Below, piece by piece: positions 26,223 through 34,237 of a DNA stretch of 64,000 nucleotides. The notes beneath the pieces were generated by a model. That model was not told where the DNA came from and made no database searches. It worked only from the letters and a program-made list of their open reading frames with translations. How positions within the stretch are numbered: the stretch's first letter is position 1; each line of letters begins with the position of its first letter. This DNA comes from Streptomyces sp. SID13726 (GTDB taxonomy: Bacteria > Actinomycetota > Actinomycetes > Streptomycetales > Streptomycetaceae). The stretch spans positions 62,001 to 126,000 of the forward strand of contig NZ_JAAGLY010000022.1 of NCBI RefSeq assembly GCF_010548375.1, in the 5' to 3' direction. Both the position numbers and the translations under genes were made by a program.

Positions 26223-27779
26223 TCAGGCCCTGCGGCGCCTGACGAGGAGCACCAGCACTCCACCGAGCAGCAGCGCGCCCGCGCCCACCGCGGCGGCGAC
26301 GGGCAGGATGCCGCTGCTTCCCGTGCTGGCGAGGGAGCCGGAGTCGACGGCCGTGGCGACCGTCTGGGTCTTCACGTCGTTGCCGCCGTCGGAGGAGGCG
26401 GTCGCGGACGGCGACGGGGACGGGGACGGCGAGGCGGAGTCGCCCTCGACCTCGACCGTGACGTCCGCGGTGTCGTTGGCGTGGTGGTCGTCGAACTCCA
26501 TGGTGTTGCCGTAGCTGGTGGTCGCCTCGGCCTCGCCGGTGGTGGTCTCGGCGCCCGCTCGGATCTTCAGGCCGAAGGTGAAGGTACGGGTGTCGCCGAC
26601 CTCGAACTCGTTCGGGCGGGGCTGGCAGATGTACTGCGCGGCCCCCGGCGTCCGCTCGCCGGTGCCGGACTCCGCCTCGGGGTTCCACACGCTGCACCGC
26701 TCGGGGATCTCCACGGCCTCGGTGCCGGTGGGGACGGTGAACAGCAGCGCGGGCTGGTCGTCGTCGACGTTGTTCTCGACCCGGGCCGGGCCCTCGTTGC
26801 CCAGGGTGACGTCCACGTGCACCAGGTCGCCCGGGGCGCCCTCGGCCGTGTCGCCGCCCGCGACCATGTCGGCGGTGTTGACGACGGAGACGTACTGCCG
26901 GGCGAGTTCGGTGCCGTCACCGGCCGCGGTTCCGTCGGGGACCAGGGCGAGCTTCGGGCCGCTGCCCGACACGGTCGGGGTGCCCGGCAGGGGCAGCGCC
27001 TCTCGGCTGACGAACTCGTACAGGGCCTGCTTCGTGACATCCAGCTTCAGCGGCTGGTCCAGCCGGTAGCGCTTGCCGGGCTCGACGACCGTGTCAAAGG
27101 TGCACAGCGCCCGCTGGGTGGCGCCGTAGTCGTCGGGGACCTTGGAGTACACGCAGTTGGAGAACCGGTCCGCGTAGGCGAGCCCGGGGGTGGTCTGCAC
27201 CCGCAGCTGGACGCCGTCCGCGGGGACGGAGCCGGTGTTGCTGACGGTGACCGGGGTGTCGAACGCGGTCCCCGGCTTGTCGCCCTTGCGGTCGGCCAGT
27301 TCGTTGACCGTCAACTCGGCGGAGCCCACGGTCAGTCGGACGGTGGTGGAGACCACGGTGCCGTTGGCCGAGGTACCGCTCAGGGTGACCGTGCCAGTGG
27401 TGCCGAGGGGGGTGTCGGGCTTGGGGTTGACGTCCGCGATGTAGCCGGCCTGGTCGCCCTCGGGGACCTCCGCCATGGTGGACCAGGCATAAGTGTCCTC
27501 GGCGGGCTTGCCGTTGACCGTGAGCCAGCTCTTGACCTTGCTCAGGTCCATGCTGACGGTGACGTCCTTCGCGGTGCCGGGGCCGTCGTTGTGCAGCAGC
27601 CAGCCGATCTGCGGCGGGTCCTGGCTCGGTGGCATGGGCAGGGCGAGGTTGTCGCGCGGCGCGTCGATGCGTACGACCGGACCGTCCGCGGCCTGCGCCG
27701 AGGTCGCGGGCAGCCAGGTGGCGACGGCGGCCGCGAGAGCGGCGAGCACCGCCCCCGCCCTGCGTCGGCGGTTGATCAT
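26223..27779 (-). CDS. LAxTG sortase-anchored surface protein
   Basis: A 518-residue cell-wall protein. It has a Sec signal (about residues 1-30, ending SAQA), several beta-sandwich repeats resembling DUF11/Ig-like modules (repeated VSNTGSVPADG and LGNEGPARVENN patterns), a Ser-Pro linker, then LASTG followed by a hydrophobic helix and an RRRRA tail: a complete sorting signal of the LAxTG type used by class E sortases in Streptomyces. GGAGG lies eight bases before the ATG at 27779. A sortase gene lies just upstream on the same strand. Confidence 0.8.
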   Translation of the reverse strand: MINRRRRAGAVLAALAAAVATWLPATSAQAADGPVVRIDAPRDNLALPMPPSQDPPQIGWLLHNDGPGTAKDVTVSMDLSKVKSWLTVNGKPAEDTYAWSTMAEVPEGDQAGYIADVNPKPDTPLGTTGTVTLSGTSANGTVVSTTVRLTVGSAELTVNELADRKGDKPGTAFDTPVTVSNTGSVPADGVQLRVQTTPGLAYADRFSNCVYSKVPDDYGATQRALCTFDTVVEPGKRYRLDQPLKLDVTKQALYEFVSREALPLPGTPTVSGSGPKLALVPDGTAAGDGTELARQYVSVVNTADMVAGGDTAEGAPGDLVHVDVTLGNEGPARVENNVDDDQPALLFTVPTGTEAVEIPERCSVWNPEAESGTGERTPGAAQYICQPRPNEFEVGDTRTFTFGLKIRAGAETTTGEAEATTSYGNTMEFDDHHANDTADVTVEVEGDSASPSPSPSPSATASSDGGNDVKTQTVATAVDSGSLASTGSSGILPVAAAVGAGALLLGGVLVLLVRRRRA

Positions 27780-27861
27780 CTGTGCAGCCTCCCCCGCGGG
27801 GCGCATCTCGCCCCGCCGGCCACTCAGACACCCCACAGTCACCAAGGGTTGTACCGGCGTT

Positions 27862-28578
27862 CTAGCTTCCGCCACTCGTGAGGTACGCCGACACGACCAC
27901 GTTGGCCGTGTAACTGCGGCTCGTCCGGTCGAAGTTGCCCCCGCAGGTGATCAGCCGGAGTTCCGCCCGCCCCGACTCGTGCTGGCCGTAGGCCTGTCGG
28001 GCGTCGAACCGGTCGCGGGCGAGGACCCGTACGTCGTCGACGGTGAACTCGGCGACCTTGCCGTCGTCGCGGGTCACCCGGACCGTGCCGCCCGGCCGGA
28101 GCGCGCTGATCTTGTAGAAGACGGCGGGCCGGGTCTCGGTGTCGACGTGTCCGACCATCAGCGCGGTCCCGACCGCACCGGGCTGGACTCCGGACGCATA
28201 CCAGCCGACGACTCCGGGCTGGTCGAAGGGCGGTGGGTCGAGGGCGCCGCGCGGGTCGAGGCCGCGGGCGACCACCGGTGCCTGCACCCCGAGGTCCGGG
28301 ATGTCCAGGCGCTGCGGGCGGGCGCCCTTCAAGGGCTTGGCCGGGGGCGGCAGTTCGACGTCCGGCGGGCGTCCGACGGCGGCCACGTCACCGGTCGTCG
28401 GGTCGGATATGCCGTGCCGTACGTCGGTCACCTGGCGGCCCCACAGCCACAGCCCGAGCAGCAGCATCGCCCAGGCCACGCCGGTCAGCAGCCGGCCGGT
28501 GCCGCGGGCGCCGCCGGGGCCGTCGTGCCCGGGGGGACGGTCGCCGGAGAAACGGTCGTCGGGGAAGCGTTCGGCCAT
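27862..28578 (-). CDS. Class F-type sortase
   Basis: A 238-residue membrane transpeptidase. One N-terminal helix (about residues 29-46) is followed by a linker and the sortase beta-barrel. The catalytic His is in MVGHVDT, Cys in LITCGG and Arg in SRSYTANVVV, and GVVGWYASG is typical of class F. It would cleave a sorting motif and link proteins to the wall. Six bases separate it from the small secreted-protein gene upstream, so they form one unit, with the LAxTG surface-protein gene 82 bp downstream. Confidence 0.85.
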   Translation of the reverse strand: MAERFPDDRFSGDRPPGHDGPGGARGTGRLLTGVAWAMLLLGLWLWGRQVTDVRHGISDPTTGDVAAVGRPPDVELPPPAKPLKGARPQRLDIPDLGVQAPVVARGLDPRGALDPPPFDQPGVVGWYASGVQPGAVGTALMVGHVDTETRPAVFYKISALRPGGTVRVTRDDGKVAEFTVDDVRVLARDRFDARQAYGQHESGRAELRLITCGGNFDRTSRSYTANVVVSAYLTSGGS

Positions 28579-28584
28579 CGCCGG

Positions 28585-29121
28585 TCAGCTCCGCCCGCGG
28601 CTCCGGCGGCTGCCGCGCAGCACGACGGCCACCGCGGCGACCCCGGCGAGCACCAGCCCGGTCACCGCGTGCCCGGCGCCGGGTCCCGCGGAGCGGGTGT
28701 CCATGGCGGAGAAGTGGGTGGCCGTACCGCCGCCGCCCGCGTCGACGGGGGCGGTCGGCGAGGCGGGCGCGGACGGATCGGTCCTCCCGCCCTTCGCTAC
28801 GACGGTGATGCGGCCCTTCACCTGGAAGTCGGCGCAGGTGATCTTCACGTCGTAGGAGCCGGGCCCGATCGAGGAGCGCACGCGGGTCTCGCCGGCGAGG
28901 CTGCCGCCGGACCCCGTCAGCCGGGCGTCGGCGACGAACGCGGCCGAGGCGGCGGTCGCCGTCTTCCCGGCGCAGCCGGTCACGCGCAGCGTGAGGTCGG
29001 CGCCGGGGGCCGGGGACGACGGGGTCACCGAGACGCTTCCGCCGTCGGCCGCCTGGGCGACCGGGGTGAGGACGGCGACGGCCAGGACCGCGGTACAGAG
29101 AGTGAGGCGTAGGGAACCCAT
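28585..29121 (-). CDS. Small secreted membrane-tailed protein, sortase operon partner
   Basis: A 178-residue exported protein of unknown function. The signal peptide ends near AQA (about residue 24). The body is an Ig-like beta domain with two cysteines (GCAGK, ITCAD). A Pro/Ala/Gly linker precedes a C-terminal helix and an RGSRRSRGRS tail. I see no LPxTG or LAxTG motif, so it may be an integral partner of the adjacent sortase rather than a substrate. GGAGG precedes the ATG at 29121. Confidence 0.7.
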   Translation of the reverse strand: MGSLRLTLCTAVLAVAVLTPVAQAADGGSVSVTPSSPAPGADLTLRVTGCAGKTATAASAAFVADARLTGSGGSLAGETRVRSSIGPGSYDVKITCADFQVKGRITVVAKGGRTDPSAPASPTAPVDAGGGGTATHFSAMDTRSAGPGAGHAVTGLVLAGVAAVAVVLRGSRRSRGRS

Positions 29122-29222
29122 CGTGAACCTCCAGATATCTGGAGACTCCCTCGGCGGGCCGGGCGGCGCATCCCGAGGCGGCGCCCCACTACTCCGTACG
29201 AGTACCGCGCGCGAGCCGGTTC

Positions 29223-30002
29223 TCAGATCCGGTCGACGAGGTCGGCGATCGAGTCGACGACCTTGGAGGGCCGGTACGGGAAGTCCTCGACCTGCTCGGG
29301 CCGGGTCAGGCCGGTGAGCACCAGGTAGGTCTGCATGCCGGCCTCGATGCCGGCGAGGACGTCGGTGTCCATGCGGTCGCCGATCATGGCGCTGCTCTCG
29401 GAGTGCGCGCCGATGGTGTTGAGCCCGGTGCGCATCATCAGCGGGTTGGGCTTGCCCGCGAAGTACGGCTTCTTGCCGGTCGCCTTGGTGATCAGGGCGG
29501 CGACGGCGCCGGTGGCCGGCAGCGCGCCCTCGGCGGAGGGGCCGGTCTCGTCGGGGTTGGTGCAGATGAAACGGGCGCCGTCGTTGATGAGCCGGACGGC
29601 CTTGGTCATGGCCTCGAAGGAGTAGGTGCGGGTCTCGCCGAGGACCACGTAGTCGGGCTCGTGGTCGGTGAGGATGTAGCCGATGTCGTGCAGCGCGGTG
29701 GTCAGCCCGGCCTCGCCGATGACGTACGCCGTGCCGCCGGGGCGCTGGTCGTCCAGGAACTGGGCGGTGGCCAGGGCGGAGGTCCAGATGTTCTCGATCG
29801 GCACGTCCAGGCCCATGCGGCGCAGCCGGGCGTGCAGGTCGCGCGGGGTGTAGATCGAGTTGTTGGTCAGCACCAGGAAGGGCTTGCCGGAGTCGCGGAG
29901 CTTCTTGAGGAAGGCGTCGGCGCCGGGGATCGGTACGCCCTCGTGGATGAGCACACCGTCCATGTCGGTGAGCCACGACTCGATGGGCTTGCGGTCTGCC
30001 AT
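29223..30002 (-). CDS. HAD-IIA phosphatase (NagD-like)
   Basis: A 259-residue cytosolic phosphatase of the HAD superfamily, IIA cap type. Motif I is DMDGVLIHEG, motif II LTNNS, motif III lies in KPNPLMM and motif IV GDRMDTD. The substrate is probably a nucleotide monophosphate or sugar phosphate. The ATG at 30002 follows AGGAGAT. It sits downstream of the truncated ABC-like fragment and probably has its own promoter in the 177-bp gap. Confidence 0.9.
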   Translation of the reverse strand: MADRKPIESWLTDMDGVLIHEGVPIPGADAFLKKLRDSGKPFLVLTNNSIYTPRDLHARLRRMGLDVPIENIWTSALATAQFLDDQRPGGTAYVIGEAGLTTALHDIGYILTDHEPDYVVLGETRTYSFEAMTKAVRLINDGARFICTNPDETGPSAEGALPATGAVAALITKATGKKPYFAGKPNPLMMRTGLNTIGAHSESSAMIGDRMDTDVLAGIEAGMQTYLVLTGLTRPEQVEDFPYRPSKVVDSIADLVDRI

Positions 30003-30045
30003 GTGCGGGATCTCCTGCCGTACGCGGTACTGCGTGTGCCTCAGC

Positions 30046-30183
30046 CTAGCGATCAGCTGTCGGTGGCAGATTTCCATTCTTCGACGTATTACGGAAGGTT
30101 CTGCTCGATCTCGGCCCGATCCTGGTCAACGCGGTCCCGTCGCAGGCCACGGTGACGCCGTCGAAGCGGATACCGCCGCTCAC
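30046..30183 (-). pseudogene. Truncated ABC-ATPase gene start after the phosphonatase-like gene
   Basis: A GTG overlaps the stop of the HAD gene (GTGA). The first ~20 codons read VSGGIRFDGVTVACDGTALT, which looks like the opening beta-strands of an ABC ATPase. Walker A and everything after are missing: the frame continues for about 25 codons of unlike, less GC-biased sequence and stops at 30046. Related clusters carry a phosphonate transporter ATPase gene at this place, so I infer a deletion that left only the start. It could also be a chance short ORF. Confidence 0.45.
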
Positions 30184-30950
30184 GCGAGGACTCCGGGCAA
30201 CCGGTGCACGCCGTCCAGCACCTGGGTCGCCCCGGCCGCCCGCAGCGCGTCCGCGCCGTGCGCCCCGGTCAGCACACCGGCGACCAGCCCTGCGCCCGCG
30301 CGGACCCCGCTGAGCATGTCGTAGGAGGTGTCGCCGACGACGGCGACCTGCCGGACGTCGTCGGCGACCGCCGTCCGCAGGAACGCGGTGAGGACCATGT
30401 CCGGGTACGGCCGTCCCCGGCCCCCGGCGTCGGCGGGGCACAGGGTGAGGGGCACGAGGTCCTGCCAGCCGAGCGCGGCGAGGATGGCGTCCTGGGTGGG
30501 CCGGGCGAAGCCGGTGGTCAACACCACTGTGCGGCCCTGGGAGTTGAGCTCCTCGATGGCCTCGCGGGCGCCGGGCAGGGCCGCGACCCGGCCGCCGTCG
30601 ACGAGTTCGGCGTACGCCGTCTCGAAGGCCCTGTTCGCCTCCTGGGCCCGGCTCTCGTCGCCGAACAGGTGCCGGAAGACGGAGATCTTGGACTCGCCCA
30701 TGGTGGCGCGGACGTGGTCCAGCATCGGTTCGGGATCGGCGTCCAGGTGCCGGGCGGCGGCCACGAAGGCCTGCTCGACGAGGCCGCCGTCGGCGACGGT
30801 GGTGCCGGCCATGTCGAGGACGACGAGCCGGATGCGGTGCGGGTGGTTGGGGTGGTGGGAGTGGTGCGAGTGGTTGAGGTGGTGGGAATGGTGCGGGTGG
30901 TGGGAGTGCTGGGGATGGCGGGGGTTGTTGTCGGGGTTCAGGTCGGTCAT
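30180..30950 (-). CDS. Phosphonatase-like HAD hydrolase with His-rich N-terminus
   Basis: A 256-residue HAD hydrolase resembling the PhnX-like group found beside 2-aminoethylphosphonate genes. Motif I is DMAGTTVADGG, motif II TTGFARP and motif IV GDTSYDM. Residues 10-38 are extraordinarily rich in histidine (repeats of HHPHHSHH, HSHHSHH type), probably arising from a microsatellite at about 30845-30915 and able to bind Ni or Zn. The ATG is five bases after the FAD-oxidase stop. Together the genes suggest phosphonate nitrogen/carbon use, but the substrate is not proven. Confidence 0.8.
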   Translation of the reverse strand: MTDLNPDNNPRHPQHSHHPHHSHHLNHSHHSHHPNHPHRIRLVVLDMAGTTVADGGLVEQAFVAAARHLDADPEPMLDHVRATMGESKISVFRHLFGDESRAQEANRAFETAYAELVDGGRVAALPGAREAIEELNSQGRTVVLTTGFARPTQDAILAALGWQDLVPLTLCPADAGGRGRPYPDMVLTAFLRTAVADDVRQVAVVGDTSYDMLSGVRAGAGLVAGVLTGAHGADALRAAGATQVLDGVHRLPGVLA

Positions 30951-30955
30951 GGGTG

Positions 30956-32080
30956 TCACCAGCCCAGTTCGTTCGCGGTGGTCTCGGCGATCGCCGGGGA
31001 ACAGGTCATGCCGCGCCCGCCTGGTCCGGTGACCAGCCACACCCCCTCGTGCACCTGCTGCCGGTGCACGACCCGCCCCGGCTCGGTGCACTGCGCGTAC
31101 ACCCCGGCCCAGCGGCGGCGGACCCTCGGCAGCGGGCGGCCGAGGAAGGACTCGACGACCTCGGTGAGGTGCTCGTAGGGCTCCTCGACGGTGTCGAAGG
31201 CGAAGGGGTGCTCGTACTCGTGGGTGTCGCCGATGGTCAGGCCGCCGTCGGCGCGCTGCACCATGAGCAGCTGCATGCGGTGGGCGGCGGCCGTGTCGCC
31301 CTGCGGCTGCCGGGAGTTGAGGCCGTCCAGGGCGGGCGAGGCATAGGCGGGGTAGTAGCGGAAGCTGTCCGCGTCGGCGACCGAGGTGGTGAGCGGTTCG
31401 CCCAGCGGGTCGGTCTGCATCATCTGGAGGCGTACGCGGCGGACCGGCAGGTCGGGTCCGGCGAGTTCGCGGACGAGCCCGCCGAGCCAGGCGCCGGTGC
31501 ACAGGACGACGGCGTCGGCGCGGTGCACCTCGCCGTGGTCGTCCCTGACGGTGCCCGGGCCGGTCACCTCGCGGACCTCCCGGCCCGGCAGGAAGGTGTA
31601 GTGCGGGGACCTCGACAGCTCGGCGCGCAGGGCGAGTTGGGCGGTGCGGGGTTCCACGGCCGCGTCCCGCTCGCAGTACAGGGCCGCGTCGAACGCACCG
31701 CGCAGGGCGGGGTTCAGGGCGCGCGCCTCGGTGGGCGTCAGCAGCTTGTGGCCACGCGCCGCCGCGTCCTGCCGGGCTACGGCGGCCTCGGCGACGGCGA
31801 GTTCGTACGGGCCCCTGACCGGGGTCAGCGAGCCGTTCGCCCGGAAGCCGAGCCCAGGCACGCGGACGCCGATCTCCTGCCACAACTCCCTTGCGCGCAG
31901 GGCGGTTTCGAGTTCCTCGCCGCCCGCGCGCCCGCTCACCCAGATCTGCCCGAAGTTGCGCAGCGAGGCACCGCGGGCCTCGGCCTCGCGCTCGATCTGC
32001 ACGACCTCGTGGCCGCGCTCCACCGCCTGCCAGGCGTGCATGGTGCCCACCACGCCCGCGCCCACGACTGTCACTCTCAC
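30956..32080 (-). CDS. FAD-dependent oxidoreductase of phosphonate clusters
   Basis: A 374-residue amine/amino-acid-oxidase-like flavoprotein of the type (TIGR03364) that accompanies 2-aminoethylphosphonate degradation genes. The FAD-binding VVGAGVVGTMHA opens the protein, GASLRNFGQIWVSGR is characteristic, and the late GPGGRGMTCSP binds flavin. Related enzymes have been linked to N-methylated aminoethylphosphonates. The GTG at 32080 has GAGGAG about ten bases upstream; longer starts lack domain support. The HAD gene follows five bases downstream and a GntR gene lies upstream. Confidence 0.8.
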   Translation of the reverse strand: MRVTVVGAGVVGTMHAWQAVERGHEVVQIEREAEARGASLRNFGQIWVSGRAGGEELETALRARELWQEIGVRVPGLGFRANGSLTPVRGPYELAVAEAAVARQDAAARGHKLLTPTEARALNPALRGAFDAALYCERDAAVEPRTAQLALRAELSRSPHYTFLPGREVREVTGPGTVRDDHGEVHRADAVVLCTGAWLGGLVRELAGPDLPVRRVRLQMMQTDPLGEPLTTSVADADSFRYYPAYASPALDGLNSRQPQGDTAAAHRMQLLMVQRADGGLTIGDTHEYEHPFAFDTVEEPYEHLTEVVESFLGRPLPRVRRRWAGVYAQCTEPGRVVHRQQVHEGVWLVTGPGGRGMTCSPAIAETTANELGW

Positions 32081-32212
32081 GACGCTCACGCTCCTCGCGC
32101 ACGGGGAACCGGAGGAATCCGGCCGACGACAAGAGCCTGAACGAGCGATCACGTTTGGGCTAGACCCGTTATCTTTTAGTTACTCAAGTGGAAGGTCCCG
32201 AGGTGATCGTTC

Positions 32213-32968
32213 TCAGCCGCGCAGATGGGTCGTGAACGAGAACCGGTCGCCGCGGTAGAGGGACCGCACCCGCTCCAGCGGGCGGCCCCCGGTGTCCCGG
32301 GAGACCCGGTGGATCAGCAGCATGGGCAGGGCGGGCGGGGTGCCGACGAGGAGGGCCTCGCGCGGGGTGGCCAGGACGGTCTCGATGCGTTCGTCGGCGT
32401 CCCCGAAGGCGATACCGCGATCGTGGAGGTAGCCGTAGAAGGAGGAGTCCGGCTCGAAGTCGGTGTCCAGGTGCGGGACCCGGGCCACGGCGACGTACGT
32501 GCTCTCCAGGCCGACCCGTTCGTCGTCCGCGAGCAGCAGGCGCTCCAGGTGCCAGACGGGTTCGCCGCGTTCGAGCCCGGTCTCGGCGGCGAGCGGGTCG
32601 GGGCAGGGGAAGCGGTCGAGGGTGACGAGGGTGCGGCCGGGGGTACGGCCCTGGCGCCGCACGCCCTCGGTGTAGCTGGCGAGGGACAGCGGCTGCTCCA
32701 GCTTGGGCCCGGCGACGACCGTCCCCCGCCCCTGCCGCCGCAGCCGCCCCTCCAGCACCAGCTCGCGCAGCGCCTGCCGCACGGTCTCCCGGGCGATCCC
32801 GTACTTCTCCGACAGATCGCGCTCGGTGGGGATGGCGCTCCCCTCCCCCAGCTCACGGATCAGCTGGTCGATCCGCGCCTTCGCCGCGTAGTACTTCGGG
32901 ATCCGGCCGTGCTCCGGGATGCCGGAGCGGACGGGGGCGCCGGGGGCCTGGTTGTTCGGGTAGTCCAC
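32213..32968 (-). CDS. GntR/HutC-family transcriptional regulator
   Basis: A 251-residue regulator: an N-terminal GntR winged helix (about residues 15-85; IPTERDLSEKYGIARETVRQAL, cited in part as ERDLSEKYGIARETVRQAL) and a C-terminal UTRA ligand domain (GEPVWHLERLLLADDERV, then YGYLHDRGI). Length fits the family. The GTG at 32968 lacks a good ribosome site, and the longer upstream frame is a proline-rich artefact. It precedes the FAD oxidase-HAD pair on the same strand, so it probably senses their substrate and controls both. Confidence 0.85.
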   Translation of the reverse strand: MDYPNNQAPGAPVRSGIPEHGRIPKYYAAKARIDQLIRELGEGSAIPTERDLSEKYGIARETVRQALRELVLEGRLRRQGRGTVVAGPKLEQPLSLASYTEGVRRQGRTPGRTLVTLDRFPCPDPLAAETGLERGEPVWHLERLLLADDERVGLESTYVAVARVPHLDTDFEPDSSFYGYLHDRGIAFGDADERIETVLATPREALLVGTPPALPMLLIHRVSRDTGGRPLERVRSLYRGDRFSFTTHLRG

Positions 32969-33029
32969 GGGGGGATCGTCGCAGACGGGGGTACGGGGGC
33001 GGGGGTACGGGGAGGTTGCCGGCTCGGGG

Positions 33030-33791
33030 TCAGCGGCGCCTTCGGGGGCCGGTCGGTCTGCGGATGAGCAGCAGGGCGCCGGTGACGAGCAGGAACGCGG
33101 CGGTGAGGAGGGCTGCGGGGGTGGCCAGGCCGGTGCGGGCGAGTTCCTGGGCACGTTCGGCCGCGTCGGTGAGGGGGCTCCGCTCGTCCGGGCCGGGGGA
33201 GGTCGAACTGCCCGGCACGGGGCCGTCCTCGACGCGGAACGCGTAGTCCTCGGACTGCCCGACCCAGTCGCCGTCGTTCCCGTGCCGCTGGACCACGGCC
33301 GCGGTGGCGGTGACCTCGTTCGGCGCGGTGTCCGAGGTGAGCGCGAGGCGGACCTTCACGGAGACGGTCCTGCCGGGGCCGACGGTGAAGCCGGGGAAAC
33401 GGCCCTTGTCGTCGGCGAACGCCCCGACGAGTTCGTCCTCGTCGGTGGTCTCGAAGGTGACGGGGTGGGGGTCTTCGCCGTCGTAGAACTCCAGTCGCGG
33501 CTGGCCGGGGCGGAGGGACCTGGCCCGGTCGACGAGGACGACGACGGGGTGGATGTCCGCACAGGTCCGGCCGGTGGTGTTGGTGAGGTCCAGGTACCAG
33601 GTGCCGTATCCGCCCCCGGCCTCGTAGGCGTCGGGGCCGCCGTGGATACGGGTGGTGAGGGGGAAGGTACGGCCGTCGGGGGCGCAGTCGGAGCCGACGG
33701 CCGCGGAGCCGGGGTGCGGGGCGGCCGGAGGCGCGGAGCCCAGGACGGCTGCCACCGCGAGGCCGAGAAGAGCGGGCGTGAACAGTCGCAT
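33030..33791 (-). CDS. LAxTG surface protein (LARTG)
   Basis: A 253-residue exported protein with a signal peptide (about residues 1-24), one beta-rich domain with an internal pair of cysteines (DCAPDG, TCADIH), a short Pro/Ser linker, then LARTG, a hydrophobic helix and an RRPTGPRRRR tail. This is a full LAxTG sorting signal. The ATG at 33791 is chosen because the signal peptide begins there; a GTG two codons upstream is possible. Function unknown. It resembles the protein at 26223 in its end architecture. Confidence 0.75.
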   Translation of the reverse strand: MRLFTPALLGLAVAAVLGSAPPAAPHPGSAAVGSDCAPDGRTFPLTTRIHGGPDAYEAGGGYGTWYLDLTNTTGRTCADIHPVVVLVDRARSLRPGQPRLEFYDGEDPHPVTFETTDEDELVGAFADDKGRFPGFTVGPGRTVSVKVRLALTSDTAPNEVTATAAVVQRHGNDGDWVGQSEDYAFRVEDGPVPGSSTSPGPDERSPLTDAAERAQELARTGLATPAALLTAAFLLVTGALLLIRRPTGPRRRR

Positions 33792-33880
33792 GAACACATG
33801 AGCGTGCCGGGCCACGGCGGGAGCGCGGTGCCACCACCCCGGGCGGGCGCCGGAACTACGGTGCAAATCCGCCCGATCAG

Positions 33881-34237
33881 CGGAGCGGGGGGATCGGCGG
33901 AGCGGGGGGATCGGGGATCAAGGGGGCGCGAGTCTGCGGGGCCGGGGGCGGGCGGTGTTCAACGGGGGTGCGGGGCTCTGGGGCTGGGGGCGGGGGCGGG
34001 CGGTGGTCAACGGAGGCCCGGGGCACTGGGGCCGGGGCGGGCGGTGATCCACAGAGGCGCGGGGCTCCAGGACCAGTAGCGGGCGTCAATCCACAGAAGC
34101 CCGGGCCTCCGGGACCGATGGCGGGCGGTGGTCAACGGGGAGCGAGTTCCCGGGGCCGGTGGCAGGCCATGGCCGGTGGCAGGCCATGGGCAACAAGGGC
34201 GCGAGCCCCGGGACCTGTGGGGCAGGCCATGCTCAGC
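33881..34237. repeat. GC-rich minisatellite, seven ~42-bp units plus a 17-bp duplication
   Basis: A perfect 17-bp tandem pair, CGGAGCGGGGGGATCGG, spans 33881-33914. From 33922 to 34237 follow seven imperfect units of 41-58 bp, each built as GGGGCT-rich stretch, GGGCGGGCGGTG, then TCAAC or TCCAC (unit starts 33922, 33964, 34012, 34053, 34095, 34137, 34195). Unit six contains its own 17-bp duplication. The array reaches the 3' end of the ROK gene and accounts for the whole gap to the LARTG gene. Confidence 0.85.

Noticed and set aside
33881..34237. CRISPR array
   Set aside because: Units are contiguous and degenerate, with no constant repeat and unique spacers, and no cas genes are present.
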